Positions 1 to 5,671 of a stretch of 7,240 nucleotides of DNA are shown here, in pieces. The notes beneath the pieces are model-generated. The model was not told where the DNA came from. It was given only the letters and a program-made list of their open reading frames with translations, and did not search any database. Made by a program: the position numbers and the translations under genes. The stretch's first letter is position 1, and each line of letters begins with the position of its first letter. This DNA is from Nitrososphaeraceae archaeon (GTDB lineage: Archaea; Thermoproteota; Nitrososphaeria; Nitrososphaerales; Nitrososphaeraceae), in the NCBI GenBank assembly GCA_025937665.1, contig JAICQW010000088.1:1-7240 (forward strand). The letters are read 5' to 3'.

Positions 1-21
1 AGTATCTAGAAGAATGCTAAA

Positions 22-2121
22 GTGAGCAAAGGGAATTTAAAAGATAATTCTGTAGACAAGAGTATTTCCACACTAGAGAACAGTAGCAAAGTTAAGCAAT
101 CGACGGATCCCATAAATCCAAATCAAATTCAACATGCAAAAAAAGTTGATGAGGATTTCTTTAAGGATATTATACTGAAATCAATTCCAAAGGAGTCTCA
201 AATTACAAATATAAGATTTGAAGGACCATATGTTGCGCTTTATACATTAAATCCTAAATTCTCATTAACTGAATTAACATATTATCTTTCCTCGCTTTCA
301 AAAACTGTTAAAAAAAGATTTGTGGTAAGAACCGATCCCTCGATTAGGCTATCAGAAGATGAGACAAGAACTACCGTCATTAAGATGTTACCAAATGATG
401 TTACAATATCTGCTGTATTTTGTGATGATGCTACTGGGGAAGTAGTCCTTGAAGTAAACCGTCCCGAATCTGTAGATGCAAATATGGTAATCGAAATTGC
501 ACAGGCAACAGGCTGGATAGCTCATACTTTGCGGTCACCACATATCCAGTCAAGCAGTATGAATATGATACATTCTACTCAAAAGAGTTCTGCAAAGGAA
601 AGGAGTCTTTTCTTACAATCGCTTGGGAAAAGAGTTTTCAGACCACCTTTAGTTTTGGAAAGCAATGATTCTAATTTGAATTTCGTTAATCAATCAAGCG
701 ACAAGAGATCAGAAATTAGCGAGCTAAAATCTAAAATTAGGAATAAAGAGGAAATATCTCTTTTTTGTCTGGGTGGGGTTAAACAAGTGGGCAGGTCGTG
801 TTTTATTGTTGTTACATCGGAAAGCAAGATAATGCTTGATTGCGGGATAAATCCTGGTGAGGCGTTAGGGATTTCAGCTTATCCAAGATTAGACTGGTTT
901 AATTTTGATCTAGACGAATTAGATGCAGTAATAATAAGTCACGCACATATAGACCATCAAGGATTTTTACCAACTTTATTCAAGTTTGGCTACAAGGGAC
1001 CGGTATATTGCACTGAACCCACACTCCCTTTAATGACTCTACTGCAGTATGATTCTGTAAAGATTTCAAAGAGCAATGGAACATTTTTGCCGTATGAAAC
1101 AAGAGATGTAAATGAAGTAATCAAACACTGCATAACGTTACCTTATGGAAAACCGACCGATATTTCACCTGATGTCACAATAACGTTCAACAACGCCGGT
1201 CACATAATGGGTAGCGCTACTGTACACATCAATGTATTTGGAACTCATAACATACTTTATTCTGGAGATTACAAGTATGCTAGAACTCAATTATTGGATA
1301 GTGCAGTCTCTGTTTATCCTAGAGTAGAGACATTGATAACTGAAAGCACATACGGTAACTCAGTTGATATAATGCCAGATCAATCTGTAGTGTACAAGAC
1401 ATTTACAGACACTATTAACAAGACACTGTCAGCTGGTGGAAAAGTACTAATTCCAGTCCCTGCTGTGGGAAGAGCCCAAGAAATAATGTTGGTCCTCGAT
1501 AAGGAAATGAGAGAGGGCCGCCTTATGGAGGCGCCAGTCTTTATAGAAGGAATGATATCCGAAGCAAGTGCAATACATATGGCCTATGCACATTACCTTG
1601 GATTTGATGTGAGAAAATCAGTATCTAATGGGGTGAACCCATTTCAATCAGAGTACTTTACGGTAATTAACGGACACGAAAGAAGAGAAGATGTATTCAA
1701 TGATGATAATCCGAGTATCATAATGGCAACATCAGGAATGCTGGAGGGAGGCCCATCTGTAGAATACTTTAAGAAAATCGCTCCAGACAAGAGAAATAAT
1801 ATCATGTTTGTTTCGTACCAGATAAATGGAACTTTAGGAAGACGTGTCATAGATGGGGGTTTGACGGAAATAAGCATGCTCGATGAAAAGGGTAAGGTTA
1901 AGGGCATTCCCATTAGATGTGGGAGTCAGAAAATTGATGGCTTTAGCGGTCATAGTGATTTTAACCAAATAATGAATTTTACTGCAAGAATAAAGCCAAA
2001 AAGAGTTTTGGTCAATCATGGTGAAAAATCAAAATCAGAAAACGTAGCAAGTAATATTTTCTCAAGATTCAAAATAGGATCTGTTGTTCCTGATAGTAGA
2101 GAAATTATAAAGTTAAGATAA
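22..2121 (+). CDS. Archaeal cleavage/polyadenylation specificity factor homolog aCPSF1 (KH/metallo-beta-lactamase/beta-CASP ribonuclease)
   Basis: This is the archaeal CPSF73-like RNase, which cuts RNA at U-rich 3' ends and drives transcription termination and 3' end maturation. Two N-terminal KH-type RNA-binding modules lie at about residues 42-110 and 112-180. The metallo-beta-lactamase domain begins near 246 (FCLGGVKQVGRSC) and carries the zinc motif HAHIDH at 307-312, H394 (GHIMGSA) and D416 (SGDYKY). The beta-CASP part shows E441 (ESTYG), a GRAQE motif, H644 (SGHSD) and H666 (NHGE), so every expected catalytic residue is present. At 699 residues it is longer than the roughly 630-650 usual for the family. 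The extra length is a Ser/Asn-rich N-terminal tail of about 40 residues and a polar insert at about 212-243. GTG at 22 is the first start after an in-frame TAG at 7-9. An upstream gene probably ends within the first 25 bases, suggesting an operon (in many archaea the partner is a proteasome beta gene; not visible here). Confidence 0.96.
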   Translation: MSKGNLKDNSVDKSISTLENSSKVKQSTDPINPNQIQHAKKVDEDFFKDIILKSIPKESQITNIRFEGPYVALYTLNPKFSLTELTYYLSSLSKTVKKRFVVRTDPSIRLSEDETRTTVIKMLPNDVTISAVFCDDATGEVVLEVNRPESVDANMVIEIAQATGWIAHTLRSPHIQSSSMNMIHSTQKSSAKERSLFLQSLGKRVFRPPLVLESNDSNLNFVNQSSDKRSEISELKSKIRNKEEISLFCLGGVKQVGRSCFIVVTSESKIMLDCGINPGEALGISAYPRLDWFNFDLDELDAVIISHAHIDHQGFLPTLFKFGYKGPVYCTEPTLPLMTLLQYDSVKISKSNGTFLPYETRDVNEVIKHCITLPYGKPTDISPDVTITFNNAGHIMGSATVHINVFGTHNILYSGDYKYARTQLLDSAVSVYPRVETLITESTYGNSVDIMPDQSVVYKTFTDTINKTLSAGGKVLIPVPAVGRAQEIMLVLDKEMREGRLMEAPVFIEGMISEASAIHMAYAHYLGFDVRKSVSNGVNPFQSEYFTVINGHERREDVFNDDNPSIIMATSGMLEGGPSVEYFKKIAPDKRNNIMFVSYQINGTLGRRVIDGGLTEISMLDEKGKVKGIPIRCGSQKIDGFSGHSDFNQIMNFTARIKPKRVLVNHGEKSKSENVASNIFSRFKIGSVVPDSREIIKLR

Positions 2122-2294
2122 TAACATACCACACAGATTTCACGCTGGCGGCTGAGGTCTTCTAGAGACACAAGTTTAGATAAACTAGAGTGATATTCGA
2201 CGTGAATGTGACGACTTCTTATGAGCTTGTATGTAGCAAAATTGATAGTTCGTTCAGTATCTTTTTAGATATGTAGGTATAACTATACTTGTAA
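2122..2294. other. Intergenic stretch without a recognised gene
   Basis: The gap after aCPSF1 has frequent stops in all plus frames. The longest short frame begins with a GTG at 2190 and encodes 28 residues without recognisable features. A palindrome AGTTTA-GA-TAAACT lies at 2173-2186, and the hexamer CTAGAG occurs at 2162-2167 and 2185-2190. No tRNA cloverleaf or convincing C/D-box pair was found. It probably holds the 3' untranslated end of the aCPSF1 mRNA and the promoter of the microprotein ORF. Confidence 0.5.
2262..2288 (+). promoter_or_regulatory. Candidate TATA element and palindrome ahead of the small zinc-finger ORF
   Basis: A TATA-like stretch (tttttagata, 2262-2271) is centred about 28 nt before the TTG at 2295, the spacing expected of a leaderless archaeal promoter. 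A perfect inverted repeat, GTATA-AC-TATAC at 2277-2288, sits between it and the ORF, where a repressor would block initiation. The T5 run here could instead be the U-tract at which the preceding aCPSF1 transcript ends. Both readings rest on position and composition only. Confidence 0.3.
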
Positions 2295-2438
2295 TTGGCT
2301 ATAAGATACAAATGTATTAATTGTAATATTGTGCTAAGCGGGGAAGGTGCATCTAGACACTATCTTGCAAATCCAACTCATAAACTAGAAAAACTTCCAC
2401 CTCAATTAAAACAAGCCAAGAATATTGATTCTTCTTGA
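2295..2438 (+). CDS. Possible 47-residue C2H2 zinc-finger microprotein
   Basis: A short open frame starts at TTG 2295, the only usable start after an in-frame TAA at 2292-2294 that keeps the Cys pair, and ends at TGA 2436-2438. The product begins with a basic strand and a Cys pair, RYKCINC (Cys7, Cys10). Eleven residues later comes His22, and six further on His29 (HYLANPTH). This C-x2-C-x11-H-x6-H layout is like a single classical zinc finger. A Lys/Pro/Gln-rich tail (KLEKLPPQLKQAK) follows. A TATA-like element about 28 nt upstream would make the transcript leaderless, like the TTG-started genes further right. No family is recognised, and function cannot be assigned beyond possible nucleic acid or protein binding. 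Chance is a real alternative for an ORF this short, but the ligand spacing and protein-like composition argue for it. Confidence 0.42.
   Translation: MAIRYKCINCNIVLSGEGASRHYLANPTHKLEKLPPQLKQAKNIDSS
2418..2433. repeat. Short perfect hairpin at the end of the microprotein ORF
   Basis: AAGAAT and ATTCTT form a 6-bp stem with a 4-nt loop. Read on the minus strand, the hairpin lies about 27 nt past the UPF0147 stop codon and is followed after a few bases by a short T run (GTTTT), so it could help end that transcript. It falls inside the last codons of the plus-strand microprotein ORF. Confidence 0.25.
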
Positions 2439-2459
2439 ATTAAGGATGTATTTTCTAAT

Positions 2460-2747
2460 TTATTCTCTTATACTCTCTAGAGTTGAAACGACTTGCCACA
2501 ATAACGTGCGTATGTGAGATTGCATTTGCGGATTTTGAGTCACATTATCCAACATACTTATGGTATTTGCTGCCCTGACCGAAATGGATCCACTTTTTTC
2601 ATCCTTTATTCCTGTCAAGATCTCTCTTACAATATTTCGTATATTTTTTTGAATATTGTTGTTCCTAGCAATACTGTCCAAAGTACTGATCGCATTTGCA
2701 AGTCTTTCTTGATTTTCCTTGTCCCTTATCTCTTTCTTTGAAGCCAT
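2460..2747 (-). CDS. UPF0147 family protein
   Basis: A small all-helical archaeal protein of unknown function. The family signature is clear in the C-terminal half: SVRAANTISMLDNVTQNP (about residues 56-73) followed by SHIRTLLWQVVSTLESI. The N-terminal half has the matching ANAISTLDSIARNNNIQKNI segment, so the protein reads as two similar helical repeats, each with a (S/T)(T/M)LD core. ATG at 2747 gives 95 residues, the usual family size, and a start MASKKEIRDK typical of thaumarchaeal members. A GTG at 2759 would add four residues (MFTS) but overlaps the only Shine-Dalgarno-like GGAG, so the ATG is preferred. It stands alone on the minus strand, divergent from scpA, and probably has its own promoter in the AT-rich gap. 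The long plus-strand ORF across it is a shadow. Confidence 0.88.
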   Translation of the reverse strand: MASKKEIRDKENQERLANAISTLDSIARNNNIQKNIRNIVREILTGIKDEKSGSISVRAANTISMLDNVTQNPQMQSHIRTLLWQVVSTLESIRE

Positions 2748-2824
2748 TGATGTAAACACTCTCCACTTTTTCTATCTTACAAAACAGTGACTTTTGAATG
2801 TTTTTCCGATTTCCTCTAACACAA

Positions 2825-2870
2825 TTTTATATTAAATCTAAATAATATTAGACAATACCAATTAATATCA
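2825..2870. promoter_or_regulatory. Divergent AT-rich promoter region between UPF0147 and scpA
   Basis: TTTTATATTAAA at 2825-2836 is close to the archaeal TATA box on both strands and could serve both divergent genes, giving leaders of roughly 35-40 nt for scpA and 55-60 nt for UPF0147. A second TATA-like stretch (attaatatc, 2861-2869) is about 27 nt before the scpA ATG and would instead give a leaderless scpA transcript. Assignment is by composition and distance. Confidence 0.4.
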
Positions 2871-2892
2871 TCTACTTCTAATGAGATTATAG

Positions 2893-3576
2893 ATGTCGGA
2901 AGCTGACATAACGACAAAGAAAAGTATATCTCAACCACCCCTAGATTTACTATTCAATCCTGCTGTTTTATCAAAGAAAGATGTTTGGGAAATCGATGTT
3001 TCATTATTATTAGAAATGTTGTTAAAACTCCTCAATAGTAGTGGAAAAAAAGATCTTCGAATGTGCGGTATTGCGGCTTTGTCTTCCTCATTAATCTATC
3101 GTTTGAAGGTGGAGAGCATCTTGAGATTAGAGAAGATTTCCAAAATCAAGAAAGGTGTTGAAGTTGTTGATATTCAACCTATTCCAAACCTAAAACCATT
3201 TGAAATCCCCTTTAGGATAGAGCCAACTTACCCTGTCACACTTGAAGAATTGCTGCACGTACTTGAAAACATGATAAATGGATTGGCTAATCCAAAGCCC
3301 AGGCGGAATCAGCTCAATCTTGAATCTGTTGAGTCGTTCAACTTCGATGATTACTTGGTAAAGTTCGAAAAGATTCTTCAGACTTATGAGGACATGATTT
3401 TTGATATCGTAACGGCTGACAAGTGTGTTGAATTCAAGAATCTTACAATTAAGATGAATTCTATTGAAATAGTAAGATGTTTTATTGCAATGTTATACCT
3501 AGCCATGAAGAGAAAAATCCATGTTGAGCAAAAGGAAGATGAAATATTGATTTCGTTGAACGAAAACATTGAATAA
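2893..3576 (+). CDS. scpA: Segregation and condensation protein A (kleisin)
   Basis: ScpA is the kleisin that bridges the heads of the SMC dimer and carries ScpB, forming the chromosome-organising complex. The N-terminal region has the family pattern PLDLLFNPAVL (residues 16-26), then WEIDVSLLLEMLLKLL (32-47) and a helix (58-75) corresponding to the part that contacts the SMC neck. A middle segment rich in Pro, Ile and Lys (about 85-145) is the variable linker that should bind ScpB. The C-terminal winged helix, about 160-222, contains EIVRCFIAMLYLAMKRKIHV, typical of the SMC-cap-binding domain. At 227 residues it is in the usual range for archaeal members. ATG 2893 is fixed by a TAG directly before it (2890-2892). 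scpB follows after 28 nt on the same strand, almost certainly co-transcribed. Confidence 0.88.
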   Translation: MSEADITTKKSISQPPLDLLFNPAVLSKKDVWEIDVSLLLEMLLKLLNSSGKKDLRMCGIAALSSSLIYRLKVESILRLEKISKIKKGVEVVDIQPIPNLKPFEIPFRIEPTYPVTLEELLHVLENMINGLANPKPRRNQLNLESVESFNFDDYLVKFEKILQTYEDMIFDIVTADKCVEFKNLTIKMNSIEIVRCFIAMLYLAMKRKIHVEQKEDEILISLNENIE

Positions 3577-3604
3577 CAAAGCTTGGTAACTTAGGTAAAC
3601 ACAG

Positions 3605-4117
3605 GTGCCTCAATCACTTCCTGACGGTGAAATTACAGCTAGAATTGAAGCAGCTCTATATGCTGCTGGTAGACCGCTATCCATCAATGATTTGATGAGG
3701 GCAGCTGGAATTAATTCTAAGGAAAAAGTTGTAAAGTTAGTACATGAACTCATAAGAAAAACTCGAAATGTTCTAACTGCACTAGAAATCGCAGAACTTG
3801 ATGATGACAAATTTGTGTTTCAAGTGAAACCTGTGTATATGCCTCTAATTAGACGATTTGCTCAGCAACCTCTAATTCCAGTCGGTGCTCTGAAAACCCT
3901 ATCTTTTATTGCGTATGAACAACCAATTACATCAAAAAGACTCGTCCAAATTCGAGGTAGCCAAGTTTACACACATCTAAAGGAGTTAAGAGCCCATGCT
4001 TTTATTGAATCAGAGCGATTGGGGAGAATGAAAATATATAGAACAAGCAGAAAATTTCAGGAATATTTTGGAATAAATGATCTCAACACACTCAAAAACA
4101 ATATGATTCTAAAGTAA
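3605..4117 (+). CDS. scpB: Segregation and condensation protein B
   Basis: ScpB dimerises and binds the kleisin linker in the SMC-ScpAB complex. Two winged-helix domains are visible. The first spans about 8-80 (ITARIEAALYAAGRPLSIND, with a following AGI helix-turn-helix). The second spans about 88-157, with the strongly conserved core ALKTLSFIAYEQPIT, the IRGSQVYTHLKELRAHAFIE recognition region and the closing TSRKFQEYFGI. A short tail of 13 residues follows; bacterial proteins often have a longer one. The start is GTG 3605, because an in-frame TAA at 3596-3598 leaves no earlier choice. An AGGT at 3593-3596, eight bases upstream, is a weak Shine-Dalgarno candidate, as expected for an internal operon gene. 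The position 28 nt after scpA is the classic pairing. Confidence 0.93.
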   Translation: MPQSLPDGEITARIEAALYAAGRPLSINDLMRAAGINSKEKVVKLVHELIRKTRNVLTALEIAELDDDKFVFQVKPVYMPLIRRFAQQPLIPVGALKTLSFIAYEQPITSKRLVQIRGSQVYTHLKELRAHAFIESERLGRMKIYRTSRKFQEYFGINDLNTLKNNMILK

Positions 4118-4186
4118 CCGCTTTTATCCATTGACGAACCAATAGAAAACCTCATAATATGGTTCAATTCCAATTATCATGAAATC

Positions 4187-4573
4187 ATGAAGAAATCCAT
4201 AGAGAATCTATACGGCAGAAAGTACACCGGTGGCAGAAAAATCCCTATGAGAAGCAGACGCAAATCCGAGATAGACAGATACCCAAATGAAGCAGTTATT
4301 GGAAATGATGTTCAAGTGACAAGAAGAGTACGTGGAGATAACAGTAAGACTGCACTGAAAACTGTTGAATTCGCAAATGTTTCAAACGTAGAAGAGAATA
4401 AGACTACAAAGTCAAAAATACTTAGAGTTATCAAGAACACTGCCAACAAGGATTACGAAAGAAGAGGAGTAATTACTAAAGGTACAGTTATAGAAACAGA
4501 ATTAGGTCTGGCAAGAGTAATATCAAGACCTGGCCAGGTTGGCGTTATTAATGCTGTCCAGTTAAAGAAATAG
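4187..4573 (+). CDS. rps8e: 30S ribosomal protein eS8 (S8e)
   Basis: A small-subunit ribosomal protein shared by archaea and eukaryotes and absent from bacteria. The N-terminal RNA-binding segment MKKSIENLYGRKYTGGRK and the Arg/Lys-rich stretch after it (to about residue 32) are diagnostic. The beta-rich body includes TRRVRGDN (45-52), KTVEFANVSN (58-67) and the conserved C-terminal block NKDYERRGVITKG (87-99), then ETELGLARVISRPGQ. The length of 128 residues is normal for archaea. ATG 4187 is supported by homology at the first residue. The gene lies 69 nt after scpB on the same strand, so it may be co-transcribed. A weak TATA-like stretch (ataatat, 4154-4160) about 30 nt ahead could also give it its own leaderless transcript. 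Confidence 0.96.
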   Translation: MKKSIENLYGRKYTGGRKIPMRSRRKSEIDRYPNEAVIGNDVQVTRRVRGDNSKTALKTVEFANVSNVEENKTTKSKILRVIKNTANKDYERRGVITKGTVIETELGLARVISRPGQVGVINAVQLKK

Positions 4574-4623
4574 CAAGTTTTGATTCAGGAATTATTCCGA
4601 GTCACCAATGAGGTAGTCCTACC

Positions 4624-4628
4624 AAAAA
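4624..4628 (-). terminator. U5 tract just downstream of the HemB-like gene
   Basis: On the minus strand a run of five T lies within about 10 nt of the stop codon of the HemB-like gene, in the narrow convergent gap with rps8e. Archaeal termination commonly uses such U-tracts. The adjoining inverted repeat GGTA-GTCC-TACC (4612-4623) lies beyond the tract on that strand, so this is not a bacterial-type hairpin terminator. Confidence 0.25.
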
Positions 4629-4632
4629 CGTT

Positions 4633-5550
4633 CTAAATCAAGGCAGCTATCTCTTCAGCACCATATGATATTATTTGGTTAGCTCCCGCTCTTATCATAG
4701 ATGAAAAATATCCTATCAACCACTCGTGTTCTTCGATGAGTTCATGTCGTGTAGCAGCTTTTATCATGGCAAATTCGCCAGAGACATGCTGAACAGCTAT
4801 TATACAATTTACTCGATCAACAATTCTGCTTATCATGTCAAGATTAGACATTGATGGTTTTATGGTTATAATATCAGCGCCCTCCCGGAAATCCAGTTCT
4901 ATTTTTCTCATCATCTCTCTTGAATTTGAATATCCTATCTGATAAGTCGACTTGTCTATCTTTGAAAATTTCTTAAAGGCTGTCAAACGAAATGGGGAAT
5001 ATAGACAGGAATGCTGTTTCGAAAATGACATTATTTTAGTTTCTCTGTATCCATTATTATTCAAATTGTTCCTAATAGACAGTACTAATCCATCCATCAT
5101 AGAAGATGGTGCAACAGTGTCTGCGCCAGACTCTGCATAGCTAAGGGAGATTTTCGACATGAGTTTCAAAGTCTTGTCATTGTCAACTTGATTATTCTGA
5201 TAATTTATTATTCCACAATGCCCAGATAAATTGTACTGACATACACAAACATCAGCAATAACCTGCAGCTTTTTGTCAAAGTTACTTTTTATATTTTTTA
5301 TTGTGTTTTGGACAATTCCTCTATTATTCCATGCTTCGGAACCTAAGGAATTGTGCACCTTTGGAGTCCCAAAAATGATTACCTTATCCATTTGTAAAGA
5401 TAGTATCTTTTCTAGTCTATCTGTTAGTTTTCTGTCGGACATAACATGAAGGTCGCTCTTTCGGGTACTCGTGTATTTTCCAATAATAATGGGAGTGATC
5501 AGATTACTCGCTTTCAGAGGAGAGTTACGCCCGATACTATTGGATGTCAA
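4633..5550 (-). CDS. Divergent porphobilinogen synthase (delta-aminolevulinate dehydratase, HemB) homolog
   Basis: HemB joins two 5-aminolevulinate molecules into porphobilinogen, the second step of tetrapyrrole synthesis (heme, cobalamin, F430). The 305-residue protein keeps the TIM-barrel landmarks: GSEAWNNRGIVQ (70-81), DVCVCQYNLSGHCGI (100-114) with zinc ligands Cys102, Cys104 and Cys112, VDNDKTLKLMSK (122-133), K178 in SFSK, SPFR (185-188), YQ (203-204), the second Schiff-base lysine in TIKPSMSNLD (K231), HVSGEFAMIKA (255-265) and Y296. Several usually fixed positions are changed: the N-terminal SMPG motif is absent, PSDMMDGR reads PSSMMDGL, GDRxxYQ reads IDKSTYQ, the YSAK loop is one residue shorter, and the Tyr before HVSGE is Gln254. 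It may therefore be a diverged enzyme or a paralog of an ordinary HemB elsewhere. The start is TTG 5550, since an in-frame TAA lies six bases upstream and the next Met is residue 37. It is monocistronic, convergent with rps8e and divergent from the glycosyltransferase. Confidence 0.85.
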   Translation of the reverse strand: MTSNSIGRNSPLKASNLITPIIIGKYTSTRKSDLHVMSDRKLTDRLEKILSLQMDKVIIFGTPKVHNSLGSEAWNNRGIVQNTIKNIKSNFDKKLQVIADVCVCQYNLSGHCGIINYQNNQVDNDKTLKLMSKISLSYAESGADTVAPSSMMDGLVLSIRNNLNNNGYRETKIMSFSKQHSCLYSPFRLTAFKKFSKIDKSTYQIGYSNSREMMRKIELDFREGADIITIKPSMSNLDMISRIVDRVNCIIAVQHVSGEFAMIKAATRHELIEEHEWLIGYFSSMIRAGANQIISYGAEEIAALI

Positions 5551-5563
5551 TTCTTAACTTGTG

Positions 5564-5573
5564 ATTTTTATAA
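5564..5573 (-). promoter_or_regulatory. TATA-like element for the HemB-like gene
   Basis: On the minus strand TTATAAAAAT ends about 13 nt and is centred about 18-20 nt before the TTG start at 5550, close to the spacing of a leaderless archaeal promoter. No Shine-Dalgarno sequence lies in between. A second AT-rich run (ttaaaatatg, about 5581-5590) is farther upstream and could be the true box with a short leader. Confidence 0.4.
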
Positions 5574-5641
5574 TCATATTCATATTTTAATCAAGTACTA
5601 AACTGAAATAGTGACGCATTAAAATGAAAAATATGAAGAGT

Positions 5642-5650
5642 AAAATATAC
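5642..5650 (+). promoter_or_regulatory. TATA-like element for the glycosyltransferase gene
   Basis: AAAATATAC is centred about 26 nt before the TTG at 5672, as expected when transcription starts at or next to the start codon. The GAAGAG at 5665-5670 touches the start codon and is too close to act as a ribosome-binding site. Confidence 0.45.
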
Positions 5651-5671
5651 TCCTTTGTTAACTAGAAGAGT

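Noticed and set aside
1..25. End of an upstream gene overlapping the aCPSF1 start
   Set aside because: Two frames remain open from the left edge, one stopping at TAA 18-20 and one at TGA 23-25, which would overlap the GTG start by four bases. With at most seven codons visible neither can be chosen or identified, so no feature is listed.
2140..2220. Possible C/D-box small RNA (CTGA near 2151 and TGATATT near 2191)
   Set aside because: The C-box match is incomplete, the boxes are in the wrong order, and no closing stem is visible.
2190..2276. 28-residue GTG-started frame after aCPSF1
   Set aside because: It has no recognisable motif, no clear promoter, and a length easily reached by chance.
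2514..2741. 75-residue plus-strand ORF
   Set aside because: It is the antisense shadow of the UPF0147 gene, with a Cys/Ile/Leu-rich composition and no recognisable motif.
4612..4623. GGTA-GTCC-TACC inverted repeat between rps8e and the HemB-like gene as a hairpin terminator
   Set aside because: The stem is only 4-5 bp and is not followed by a T run on the plus strand; on the minus strand the T run comes before the stem.
4952..5140. 62-residue plus-strand ORF
   Set aside because: It is antisense to the HemB-like gene, in the region coding for the first Schiff-base lysine and the DMMDG-like motif.
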